48,620 bases of DNA from a virus, in the IMG/VR virus record IMGVR_UViG_3300025141_000159, positions 1 to 48,620 of that record; one strand, given 5' to 3'. Shown one piece after another: positions 1 to 6,780 of the stretch; the stretch's first letter is position 1, and every line of letters begins with the position of its first letter. Below the pieces are notes generated by a model that saw nothing but the letters and a program-made list of their open reading frames with translations, was not told the DNA's origin and searched no databases. Position numbers and translations under genes: made by a program.

Positions 1-276
1 GCCTTCCCTGGAGCCGCCGCGCAGCTTCTTCGCCATGTCCTGCTGCTTCCCATAGATCATCTTCAGCGCGCTGCGGAGCTTGAGAAGCTGGTCGTCGGTC
101 ACGTCGATCTTCTCATCGAAGGCAAGGGTGCCCAGGAGCTGCTCGGCCGAGGACCCGCGGCCCATCGTGCTTGCGCTTCCCAGCCTCTGTCCTTGCTGAG
201 GCTGTGCCAGCGCGGGGCCTGCGATGAGAAGGGCCAGTACCAAGATGCATATGGCAGACTGCAGTTTGCGTTCCAT
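1..276 (-). CDS. Secreted bacterial-type protein, N-terminal 92 residues (partial, GC-rich)
   Basis: This open frame runs off the left edge. It begins at an ATG preceded by a textbook Shine-Dalgarno site (AAGGAGGA, 6 bases upstream). Residues 1-25 form a classical Sec signal peptide: MERK, a hydrophobic stretch of Ile, Leu, Ala and Val, then a Pro-Ala-Leu-Ala-Gln cleavage region. The mature part begins rich in Gln, Ser and Gly and later has a charged helical segment (DDQLLKLRSALKMIYGKQQD) of the kind found in small periplasmic helical proteins. I do not recognise the family. Base composition is about 60% G+C with GC-rich codons, unlike every other gene here. It may be a host gene next to a junction, an acquired cargo gene, or part of a chimeric assembly. 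Confidence 0.7.
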   Translation of the reverse strand, partial: MERKLQSAICILVLALLIAGPALAQPQQGQRLGSASTMGRGSSAEQLLGTLAFDEKIDVTDDQLLKLRSALKMIYGKQQDMAKKLRGGSREG

Positions 277-364
277 CGTGATCCTCCTTGCGGATGATGT
301 TTACTACTCTCATATTATTATTAATCAATGTTACATTAAATTTAAACTATTGTTTTGCTATGTT

Positions 365-393
365 ATTATTGTAATATATAAATATAGTGTCAA
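365..393 (-). promoter_or_regulatory. Candidate sigma70-type promoter facing the GC-rich secreted-protein gene
   Basis: On the minus strand TTGACA (393-388) is followed after exactly 17 bases by AATAAT (370-365). This is a near-consensus vegetative promoter about 90 bases ahead of the ATG at 276. The 277-405 interval between the last phage-type gene and this start is AT-rich and has no other gene that I can see. The AT-rich background makes a chance -10 match easy, but a perfect -35 at optimal spacing is less likely by chance. Whether it belongs to the phage or to the GC-rich neighbour is unknown. Confidence 0.4.
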
Positions 394-405
394 ATTTAGA
401 GAATT

Positions 406-702
406 CTACTTTTTTGTTCTTCCTTTTGTCTCTCTATTAGTTTTCCTAGACTCAGCAATCATTGATCTTCTGTTCTTGTTTTTCAATTTTGTGACATTTG
501 GTTTTCTTACACCCTTATCAATCGCAACTTGGTAACTTTCATACAGTGGGTCACTAACATTCATTTTCATAAATGTGCTATAAAGTTGCTTGAATTGCTT
601 ATTTGAAACTATAGAAGGAACAATCGGTTTTACTTTCTTCTTTTCTTTTTCTAATTCATCACTCTTCTCTGTAATGCTTTGCAAGTCTATCGACTTATTC
701 AT
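406..702 (-). CDS. Small basic hypothetical protein
   Basis: About 98 residues, rich in Lys, Arg and Asn, with a strongly basic C-terminus ending RETKGRTKK. I do not recognise it. The ATG at 702 (MNKSIDLQS) overlaps the end of the protease gene by a few bases. An in-frame GTG at 714 is an alternative start. An early Lys/Glu-rich stretch is probably helical, and no membrane segment is visible. It is the last gene on the phage-like side, ends in TAG, and is followed by the AT-rich spacer leading to the GC-rich sequence. The basic tail suggests nucleic-acid binding, which is inference only. Confidence 0.6.
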   Translation of the reverse strand: MNKSIDLQSITEKSDELEKEKKKVKPIVPSIVSNKQFKQLYSTFMKMNVSDPLYESYQVAIDKGVRKPNVTKLKNKNRRSMIAESRKTNRETKGRTKK

Positions 703-1561
703 CAATGACAACACCCTCTTTCTTTTCTAGTCTCTTTACTTCTTCAACTGCATCGTTCTTTCTCAGCTCTTCACATTGTTCTAGAGTGATTGAGGAATCA
801 AATATGAATTGGAACTTTTGTTCTTTCAAGAACCCCATAACTCTATTAGGGGGTATGAAATATCCCATCCAGTTAGCAACATCATTGAATCCTTGAAGTT
901 GAACTCTACTCGGAACTCCAATAAATTCATACTTGTCAGACTCTTCACAGTATCTAAACACAGCACCACCTGAATTTCCGAATGAGATCAAAGAAGTACC
1001 AAGCCAATATTTCTTGTTTTCAATTTCGTCATCCTGAAAAACAATAGCACCAGGAGTGGAGAATGGAGCATGAAGTAGAGTAGCACCGCAAGCATATATA
1101 TCATCATATATACAGATTTTACCAACTCTTGTTTCTGGAATCATACAAGCAATATGATCAGCAAGTCTTTCTCTATCTCTTAGTTCCAATAACGCCATAT
1201 CTTCTTCTGGTTCATAGGCAACAATATCTGCTTCAACAGAGAAACTACCTACGCATTTTGACCAATTGTTATACTTAAAGAATTGTGCTTCTGCTGTTTG
1301 TCTAATATCTTTCTTTATCTCTCTACCAAGTCTAGAGTTCCAGACCTTTCCGATATTGATTAGGTCTTCTACAACATGGTGGTTAGTGAGTACAAACGTT
1401 CTAACATTCCCTTTTACATCTTTCTTCGAATAAAGGACAGTGCCTGACCCACCTGAGTTGCCAGCACGAACCCTTACAACTGGATAAAGAACTTCTTCAT
1501 GTAATTTTACAATTCTTGGATCAACATCATCAACAACTTTCTTTGTTTCCCTCTTTGCCAT
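695..1561 (-). CDS. Trypsin-like (HtrA/S1-type) serine protease
   Basis: This 288-residue protein has all three elements of the chymotrypsin-fold catalytic triad. The histidine is in LTNHHVV (His62), the aspartate in EEDMALLEL (Asp121) and the nucleophile in ISFGNSGGAVF (Ser197). A decoy GNSGGSGTV at residues 34-42 leads into the first barrel strand. There is no signal peptide, so it should act in the cytoplasm or inside the virion. The C-terminus (about 255-288) is Glu/Lys-rich and helical, without a PDZ domain. The start has a very strong ribosome site (AAAGGAGG). The usual phage prohead proteases belong to other clans, so its substrate is unclear; candidates are head or tail maturation, or cleavage of host proteins. 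Confidence 0.85.
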   Translation of the reverse strand: MAKRETKKVVDDVDPRIVKLHEEVLYPVVRVRAGNSGGSGTVLYSKKDVKGNVRTFVLTNHHVVEDLINIGKVWNSRLGREIKKDIRQTAEAQFFKYNNWSKCVGSFSVEADIVAYEPEEDMALLELRDRERLADHIACMIPETRVGKICIYDDIYACGATLLHAPFSTPGAIVFQDDEIENKKYWLGTSLISFGNSGGAVFRYCEESDKYEFIGVPSRVQLQGFNDVANWMGYFIPPNRVMGFLKEQKFQFIFDSSITLEQCEELRKNDAVEEVKRLEKKEGVVIDE

Positions 1562-1597
1562 TTAGTCCTCCTTTATCAACCAAATTCGCTGTTTTCG

Positions 1598-1675
1598 TTA
1601 GTTCATTATAATCATGTTCCAAACAAAATTAATCTCATCTTCCCAAATTCTTACAAGTTTATATCCATTTTTTTC
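1598..1675 (-). pseudogene. 25-codon remnant resembling the C-terminus of a Vsr/DUF559-type endonuclease
   Basis: Directly after the TGA of the upstream glycosyltransferase the same frame stays open for 25 codons to a TAA. The encoded peptide contains NGYKLVRIWEDEI. That pattern (Asn-Gly-Tyr-Lys-x-x-Arg-x-Trp-Glu-x-Glu-Ile) is typical of the C-terminal part of Vsr-like, DUF559 and phage homing endonucleases. No start codon or ribosome site precedes it. It could be the stump of a decayed homing endonuclease or a readthrough extension of the glycosyltransferase. The rest of 1562-1597 holds only the protease gene's ribosome site. Confidence 0.45.
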
Positions 1676-2476
1676 TCAACCAAATTCACCATTTAAAAAT
1701 TTTGGAATTAACTGTCCTTTAGTAGTATTATATTGTTTTAACCATTCTTTCTTCTGCTCATAATCGTGAGAATGTGCTAGCGTAAACTTCTCTGTCCATC
1801 TATATCTTGGAGCCCCATCTCTTTGCATAATATGAGCAATAAATCCTGGAGGCGGTTTCAATTTAGTTTTAGTTTCTTGTAATTTACTATCAACTGATCC
1901 GTAAAACCATTCTTCCATATTCATAAAACCTAGTTCAGTTCCTTCATACATTGCTTGCAATTTTGGGTTATTCATTCTATGTTCAGCAGGTTCATCTTTC
2001 AATGGCAATATTTTCTTAAGCAAATCTCTATCAAATATCATGCAGTCTGTCATAAACAGTTGATGATCTGGAAGAAATCCTGCTGAAAAATTCTTCGGTA
2101 TATTATCACCAGCACCTTTGAATTCATTCGCTTCCAAGAAATCTTCAATACATGCTATGAATCCCTTCTCTGTAAAAAACCATACGTCGAAGTTAAAGAT
2201 CATTACTATCGGCCTGTACCCATCCGCAGCAAAACTAAGCCCATGATTGAAACCATCAAGAGCACCATACCCGTAACCCCGATTCTCTGGTACATGAATA
2301 AACGTATTTTCTCCAATACCTGACGGTAGTCCATTTGGATCTCCATTGTATACAGTTGTAATCCACAAACGATCACTGAAACTAAAATTGAATCTCAGTA
2401 TCTCCATATTCAATCTATAGTCTAATACTCGATCGTTCCCTATGAGTACAATGTGAATATCATTCGGGTCAAACAT
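1676..2476 (-). CDS. Glycosyltransferase-like protein (GT-A/GT2-like fold)
   Basis: This 266-residue protein opens with a nucleotide-sugar-binding style strand (IHIVLIGNDRVLDYRLNM). It continues with an N-R-G-Y-G-Y-G-A segment near residue 63 and an acidic motif IFNFDVWFF near residue 92, which resembles the DxD-like metal site of GT-A enzymes. A catalytic-loop-like EEWFYGSVD occurs near 190, and the C-terminal third has His/Trp-rich segments. This matches family 2-like glycosyltransferases in overall layout, but no subfamily is clear. It overlaps the preceding small gene by 8 bases. With the other transferases in 1.7-18 kb it probably adds a sugar to a surface polymer or virion component. 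Confidence 0.6.
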   Translation of the reverse strand: MFDPNDIHIVLIGNDRVLDYRLNMEILRFNFSFSDRLWITTVYNGDPNGLPSGIGENTFIHVPENRGYGYGALDGFNHGLSFAADGYRPIVMIFNFDVWFFTEKGFIACIEDFLEANEFKGAGDNIPKNFSAGFLPDHQLFMTDCMIFDRDLLKKILPLKDEPAEHRMNNPKLQAMYEGTELGFMNMEEWFYGSVDSKLQETKTKLKPPPGFIAHIMQRDGAPRYRWTEKFTLAHSHDYEQKKEWLKQYNTTKGQLIPKFLNGEFG

Positions 2477-2777
2477 TATGCTTCACATCTTTGTCAAGAT
2501 CAAGTGTATGCCAAGAAACTACTATCATATTCTCAGGTGTATAATAAGTTCTATTTGATTTCCACTTTAGATTGAATAGTGTTATTGAGGGAGCATACTT
2601 TGCTTCATCTTCTCGTTGAGAATAATAATAAGAGTATCTCCAATTGATCTTGGTTACTATACCCATTCTCATCTTACCTTCTCGGTACTTATCGTCTGAC
2701 GCAACAGCTAACATACAACCAACTTTTATCTCTCTTCCAATACGATCTTCTAATACAGCATCTTTTTCATAGTACAT
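2469..2777 (-). CDS. Small phage hypothetical protein, SH3-like beta fold likely
   Basis: 102 residues, rich in Tyr, Trp and charged residues. The pattern REIKVGCMLAVASDDKYREGKMRMGIVTKI resembles small beta-barrel 'bounded range' proteins common in phage accessory regions, here described from positions 14-43. I know no function. It starts 8 bases after the TAG of the upstream gene with a weak GGGG ribosome site, and its end overlaps the glycosyltransferase start. It has no signal peptide or membrane segment. Confidence 0.6.
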   Translation of the reverse strand: MYYEKDAVLEDRIGREIKVGCMLAVASDDKYREGKMRMGIVTKINWRYSYYYSQREDEAKYAPSITLFNLKWKSNRTYYTPENMIVVSWHTLDLDKDVKHNV

Positions 2778-2785
2778 ATTTTCCC

Positions 2786-3280
2786 CTACATTCCGTAGAT
2801 TAAAAGCTCAATTTCTGATCTTGTTTTCCAGTGCAACTTCATCTTATATTTATTAGCTTCATACCATTCCTTTGTCATAACTCCATTTTTCTGAGCCCTT
2901 CCAGCGCCTTTCCAATCACAATACATCTCCTTCATATAATTCCTATCCATTTCTAGTACTTTATCGTCATCTTCATCTTGTGTCAATACCCACCATTGCC
3001 AATGATGTGGGTTCCTGTGTTGATGAAATAACCAAGCTCTATCAAATGCATCATTACCTGATTCACCTGGTTTGTAATATCCTGTACTATTTCTACCCTT
3101 ACTTATATCATCATCTTTCTTTCCATAGAAATAATTTACATATGGAAACCATTCAGTTGGATAGAACTTTGAAATATCATGTGCTATACCACGCCAAATA
3201 AGCCCTCTCTTAAAACACTCTATCATAACAAACCATTTGTGTCTTAAGACATATGATAGATATTTGAAATGCTTTTTCAT
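2786..3280 (-). CDS. DUF5662-like phage protein
   Basis: 164 residues with the features I associate with the DUF5662 family. These are an early helical part with several histidines, the motif HDISKFYPTEWFPY near residue 34, and later WLFHQHRNPHHWQWW. The histidines and acidic residues are arranged as in a metal-binding helical (HD-like) protein, but the family has no established activity that I know of. It is frequent in large phages and prophages. Its ATG overlaps the end of the upstream zinc-ribbon gene, which suggests translational coupling. Confidence 0.65.
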   Translation of the reverse strand: MKKHFKYLSYVLRHKWFVMIECFKRGLIWRGIAHDISKFYPTEWFPYVNYFYGKKDDDISKGRNSTGYYKPGESGNDAFDRAWLFHQHRNPHHWQWWVLTQDEDDDKVLEMDRNYMKEMYCDWKGAGRAQKNGVMTKEWYEANKYKMKLHWKTRSEIELLIYGM

Positions 3281-3525
3281 ATAATTACACCCTGAGGCTT
3301 TACTATCTTCTTCTCAGTTAATCCCGATAGATCACTAAATGTTTGTTCACTCAAACTAATAGACTTACAATTTGGACATATCTGTGCTAACAATGGACCG
3401 GCTTCACCTGAAACTGCTAGAACTGCTAGCATAATACCAACAGGCTTAGCATCTGTTTCTTTATTCATCCCATATCCACAACAAGGACATTCCCAAATTG
3501 GCTCTTCTACTTCTTTCTCTTCCAT
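3277..3525 (-). CDS. Small zinc-ribbon protein
   Basis: About 82 residues with two Cys pairs, WECPCCGYGM near the N-terminus and ICPNCKSIS about 35 residues later. This is a four-cysteine zinc ribbon. The linker is small and hydrophobic (Gly, Leu, Ala, Val). The ATG at 3525 has GGGGG about 8 bases upstream. An in-frame ATG at 3540 overlapping the end of the kinase gene is the alternative. The function is unknown; such ribbons bind nucleic acid or protein. It lies tightly between the sugar kinase and the DUF5662-like gene. Confidence 0.6.
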   Translation of the reverse strand: MEEKEVEEPIWECPCCGYGMNKETDAKPVGIMLAVLAVSGEAGPLLAQICPNCKSISLSEQTFSDLSGLTEKKIVKPQGVII

Positions 3526-3530
3526 GTCTC

Positions 3531-4544
3531 TTACCCCCATTGGTATTCTTCTGTGTTCAACAAAACTCTAGTTCCATATTTATCTAGTTTTACTGGCATA
3601 AGCTTTAGATCTGGATATTCTATTCTCATGCCATTAGCAACTTCTGCCCTTCTATTAGGATGGACATACAATAGTAAGAACCCACCGCCTCCAGCTCCTG
3701 TCACCTTTCCAGCAGGCGCACCATTATGCATTGCCACTTCCAGCATTCTGTCAATATTTTCATTTGAAATTTCATTTGCAAATTGCTTCTTAAGTATCCA
3801 GTTCTTGTTCATTGCTTTAGAAATTGAATTGAATTTTCTATCAGCAAGATCTATTGCCAATTGTTGTGCTATTCTTACATTATCATGCATACCCTGCAAT
3901 TTATCAGTATTCATATTTTCAGACTGTTCTGATAAGATGTCTGATGAGTTTCGTGTTATACCAGTATAGTACATCATGATGTGTTCTGATAGATCTCTAA
4001 GTTCTTGATCTGAATAATCAAGTTTGGACACACCAACTGCTGTTGGACCATTAAAATTGAATTGCATTATATTTAACCCACCAAATGCTGCAGCAAATTG
4101 ATCTTGATAGCCCATGGGTTTATTACATCTATCAATTTCTATATAGCAAGCTTGTTCAGCTAGTCTACGCGGCTCAACTGGATTTCCATTCAGTATATGC
4201 AATGCATTTAGCAATCCAACTAGAAAACTAGATGATGAACCCAAGCCTGTTCCCTTAGTTGGTATATCTGCAAAGTTGATGATCTCTACACCATAGTTTA
4301 TATCAAGGAACTTCAAGGTCTCTCTAATAAAGTCATGTTTAATATCACAAACATTATCCACTATTTCATTTTCACTATACTTCAAATAGATTTTGTTGTC
4401 ATGTCTCTTCTTAACTAAGACATATACGTATTTATCTATCGTCGCATTAATACACCACCCAGAATACTTCTTGTCTATATATGCTGGCAAATCTGATCCG
4501 CCACCAGCGAATCCTATTCTAAGCGGGGTCTTTATTACTATCAT
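3531..4544 (-). CDS. GHMP kinase, D-glycero-D-manno-heptose 7-phosphate kinase-like (HddA type)
   Basis: A 337-residue GHMP kinase. It begins with the family's substrate loop (KTPLRIGFAGGGSDLPAY), has the ATP-binding motif GTGLGSSSSFLVGL near residue 97 and the C-terminal GAGGGGFLLLY near residue 283. CYIEID followed by MGYQDQFAAAFGG (about 132-155) and YYTGITRNSSDIL closely resemble HddA from memory of the Campylobacter enzyme. HddA phosphorylates heptose-7-phosphate at C1 on the way to GDP-heptose. A fucokinase-like or other GHMP sugar kinase is the alternative. It should act in the cytosol with the neighbouring epimerases and reductase. The guanylyltransferase expected next in that pathway is not in this window. 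Confidence 0.85.
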   Translation of the reverse strand: MIVIKTPLRIGFAGGGSDLPAYIDKKYSGWCINATIDKYVYVLVKKRHDNKIYLKYSENEIVDNVCDIKHDFIRETLKFLDINYGVEIINFADIPTKGTGLGSSSSFLVGLLNALHILNGNPVEPRRLAEQACYIEIDRCNKPMGYQDQFAAAFGGLNIMQFNFNGPTAVGVSKLDYSDQELRDLSEHIMMYYTGITRNSSDILSEQSENMNTDKLQGMHDNVRIAQQLAIDLADRKFNSISKAMNKNWILKKQFANEISNENIDRMLEVAMHNGAPAGKVTGAGGGGFLLLYVHPNRRAEVANGMRIEYPDLKLMPVKLDKYGTRVLLNTEEYQWG

Positions 4545-4663
4545 TATATCTCTCTAACTTTCCTTAAGCTATAATCATCCGGGACTGGATGAATTGATTT
4601 ATATGTTCTATTTCTTATTGAAGCAAATTGCTGTTTACAGTTCTTGCATATCCAATGTTCCAT
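4544..4663 (-). CDS. 39-residue protein with a CxxC knuckle
   Basis: A short frame lying in the gap before the sugar kinase: MEHWICKNCKQQF, then a basic stretch with YKSIHPVPDDYS. GGAG lies just upstream of the ATG. Its TAA overlaps the kinase ATG as TAATG, the junction style used throughout this genome, which supports it as real. A single CxxC pair suggests a half zinc knuckle or a dimeric zinc site. The function is unknown. The remainder of the gap (4664-4717) contains a short imperfect repeat of CTTCCTAT and nothing else that I can see. Confidence 0.5.
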   Translation of the reverse strand: MEHWICKNCKQQFASIRNRTYKSIHPVPDDYSLRKVREI

Positions 4664-4717
4664 TACTCCTATTCTTTCTATCTTCCTATCTTCCTATCTA
4701 TCATTTGAAGTTTGTGT

Positions 4718-5794
4718 TTACATTCTTCTCTTGACATCATTAATAGTTCTCCTAATTCCCTCTTCAATAGAAACCTTTGGACTCCAATCAAAAGTTCTTC
4801 TTGCTTTATTCACATCTGCTAATGTAATCTTAGCTTCATATGGTTTGTCTGGTTCGTATATTGGATGAGGAAGAGGATAAACTTTGGACAATGGAAGTTC
4901 TTTGACTATAGCACTTGCTATTATATCGTGTATTTCATTAATTGAATAATTCTCGCCAGTTCCCATATTGAATGTGTCTGTTACATTGAGGTTGATATTT
5001 CTAATATTTCTAATATTAGCTAACGGCAAAGCTTTTACAAGTAGATCAATAGCGTCATCTATGTAAATGAAATCTCTTCTCTTGCTTCCATCTCCATAGA
5101 TTGTTGGAGATTGATTCTTGAGCAACTTAACAGCAATACTTCCGATAACTGGTGGAATATCTCTATCAAGATTCATTGATGGACCATATACATTAAATGG
5201 TCTGAACAGTGTTGATCTGACATTGTTTTCTATTGACCAAGCTCTTACAAATTGTGATGCAGTCATCTTGGTGATAGAATATATTCCCATCGGAGTGTGT
5301 TGATTTGGAGCATCATCCTCATCAGTTGGATACCAATCTTTACCTGTTAACCCATCATATTCTGCTGATGTATCTGCAAAGACAAAGTGGGAACAGTTAG
5401 TGGTTTTAGCAAATTCTAACATTCTCAATGTCCCGTTAACATTTACATCAACTGCTTCTGATGGATTCTCTTGGCACCAGTAAGTCTCACCTCTAGCTGC
5501 TAAATGATATACAACATCAAAATCATTCCAAGATGATCCAAACTTTGCCATAGAGCTTAGCTTGTGATCTCTAATATCAGCTATACAATAGTTCCACGCT
5601 GAATGCTGTGGTATAAACCTAGATGTGTTATCTTCTGGACCATGAGAAATATATTCAGTTAAATCATCAATATTCTCTTTAAACCCGACTGACAAATCAT
5701 CTATGCCTCTAACTGTATGACCTAGTTTCAATAGTCTTCTACATAGATGGGAGCCGATGAAACCCGCGCAACCTGTTACAAGCACTTTAGCCAT
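4718..5794 (-). CDS. NAD-dependent sugar-nucleotide epimerase/dehydratase
   Basis: 358 residues of the extended short-chain dehydrogenase family. The Rossmann motif TGCAGFIGSHL is at residues 7-17, a YHLAA segment is near 95, an active-site Ser/Thr region (FADTSAEYDG) near 142, and the catalytic YSITK near 170. RPFNVYGP and a YGDGSKRRDFIYIDD segment follow, as in UDP/GDP-sugar epimerases and 4,6-dehydratases. The exact substrate cannot be read from sequence; UDP-glucose 4-epimerase-like or GDP-heptose/GDP-mannose 4,6-dehydratase-like are both possible. The ATG has AAAGGG at good spacing and overlaps the end of the upstream nuclease-like gene by 19 bases. Confidence 0.85.
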   Translation of the reverse strand: MAKVLVTGCAGFIGSHLCRRLLKLGHTVRGIDDLSVGFKENIDDLTEYISHGPEDNTSRFIPQHSAWNYCIADIRDHKLSSMAKFGSSWNDFDVVYHLAARGETYWCQENPSEAVDVNVNGTLRMLEFAKTTNCSHFVFADTSAEYDGLTGKDWYPTDEDDAPNQHTPMGIYSITKMTASQFVRAWSIENNVRSTLFRPFNVYGPSMNLDRDIPPVIGSIAVKLLKNQSPTIYGDGSKRRDFIYIDDAIDLLVKALPLANIRNIRNINLNVTDTFNMGTGENYSINEIHDIIASAIVKELPLSKVYPLPHPIYEPDKPYEAKITLADVNKARRTFDWSPKVSIEEGIRRTINDVKRRM

Positions 5795-6048
5795 TCTCTA
5801 TACCCTTTCATGTCGCTCTGTTTGATCCAATTGAAAATATAACCATTTTTTAAACAATACTCTTTCATTGCTAGCATCTTCAAGTCAGCATATCTATCCC
5901 ACCCTTTAGTTTCTTCTAAAACTAAGATGCCGTTTTTGTATTCAATCAAAAAATCAGGGACAAAATTTCTTCCATTTGGAAGTTTTATCTTTATTTTATG
6001 CCTTTTAGTCCAACCAACTACAGTATCATCGTTATCTAATTGTTGCAT
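5776..6048 (-). CDS. PD-(D/E)XK-like small nuclease-fold protein
   Basis: 90 residues with the core of the PD-(D/E)XK fold. FVPDFLIEY (Asp near residue 32) is followed about 13 residues later by LVLEETKGWD, where a Glu and the Lys fit the ExK signature. KLPNGRNFVPDF and CLKNGYIFNWI complete the pattern seen in TnsA-N-like, Vsr-like and phage nuclease proteins. It is short for a stand-alone enzyme but has the catalytic residues. It starts inside the end of the preceding 41-residue frame and overlaps the epimerase start. It may be a nicking or homing-type nuclease, or a fragment of one. Confidence 0.6.
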   Translation of the reverse strand: MQQLDNDDTVVGWTKRHKIKIKLPNGRNFVPDFLIEYKNGILVLEETKGWDRYADLKMLAMKEYCLKNGYIFNWIKQSDMKGYREWLKCL

Positions 6049-6169
6049 TTACATAACCAGATGCATTAGGTCTACTTACAAAAGCAATGCACAAGTCAAT
6101 TATTGTTTTTCTTAATGCACCAACATTAGCACATAAATCATTTAAGTTGATATGACTATCTTTTTCCAT
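6044..6169 (-). CDS. 41-residue hypothetical protein
   Basis: A short frame that fills the gap between thyX and the nuclease-like gene. It starts with ATG overlapping the thyX stop (TAATG) and ends with TAA just inside the next gene. The product begins MEKDSHINLNDLCANVGAL and contains a hydrophobic helix TIIDLCIAF, too short to be certain as a membrane segment. I do not recognise it. The overlap at both ends, as elsewhere in this genome, is the main support. Confidence 0.45.
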
Positions 6170-6771
6170 TATAAGTCACCGAACAATACTGGGAATTTCT
6201 CTTTCAACTCTTCTAACAACGGCGTCATCAAACCAACCATCTGAGGATGAGCAGCCTTGTTACACCTTAGCTTAAAGATATGACGCCATTCTCTTACATT
6301 AGCTTTCACTACAATCTCAGCCTTTAGAGAATTTGGAAGAATCGATCTTGCTTGTTGCGGTTTTGAACCAAGTTCTATAAGAGAGTTATAGCGATCTCCT
6401 ACCCAACACATTTGCTCTTTCCATATTGTTCTCTCAATAGGGCTCCATTCATCCCACCAAACTGGCTTTATAAATTCAAAGCCTTTGTTATTATAATTTA
6501 CATATCTAGTCGATTCCTGAGCGAATGAGCATAGTCTATGTCTTACAATTTCATGTGCAACACCGCGATCTGTAATGAACTTGACTGCAATATGGCCAAA
6601 CTCTATCATTGCATCATGACCACGATTTAGCAAACTAGATACTAGCTTTTCAGCAGAATCTTCTGTGATTCTTTCTTCAGATTTATAGCAAGTTCTTGCT
6701 GCCAATTCCATATTCTGCAACATGTTTTCATCATGATACAATATCTCATGACTCTGCTCAATAACTTTCAT
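6169..6771 (-). CDS. thyX: Flavin-dependent thymidylate synthase ThyX
   Basis: 200 residues with the ThyX signature RHRxxSxxxxSxR, seen as RHRLCSFAQESTRY near residue 77. NVREWRHIFKLRC and AHPQM near the C-terminus match the family's conserved C-terminal block. ThyX methylates dUMP to dTMP using FAD, NADPH and methylene-tetrahydrofolate, and supplies thymidylate for phage DNA synthesis. Its length is normal for a short phage-type ThyX. It lies among glycan and accessory genes rather than beside other nucleotide-metabolism genes. The start has an AAGGAGAAG ribosome site. Confidence 0.95.
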   Translation of the reverse strand: MKVIEQSHEILYHDENMLQNMELAARTCYKSEERITEDSAEKLVSSLLNRGHDAMIEFGHIAVKFITDRGVAHEIVRHRLCSFAQESTRYVNYNNKGFEFIKPVWWDEWSPIERTIWKEQMCWVGDRYNSLIELGSKPQQARSILPNSLKAEIVVKANVREWRHIFKLRCNKAAHPQMVGLMTPLLEELKEKFPVLFGDL

Positions 6772-6780
6772 AGCTTCTCC

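Noticed and set aside
377-386. TATAAATA (T4-type late promoter) on the plus strand
   Set aside because: No plus-strand gene follows it and the region is AT-rich; all phage genes are on the minus strand.
113-535. Open frames on both strands across the GC-rich/AT-rich junction
   Set aside because: They are shadows of the signal-peptide gene and of the small basic gene. Only the frame from 276 has a signal peptide and a ribosome site.
4664-4717. Short CTTCCTAT repeat as an attachment site or origin
   Set aside because: Only two to three imperfect copies; no other origin or attachment-site features.
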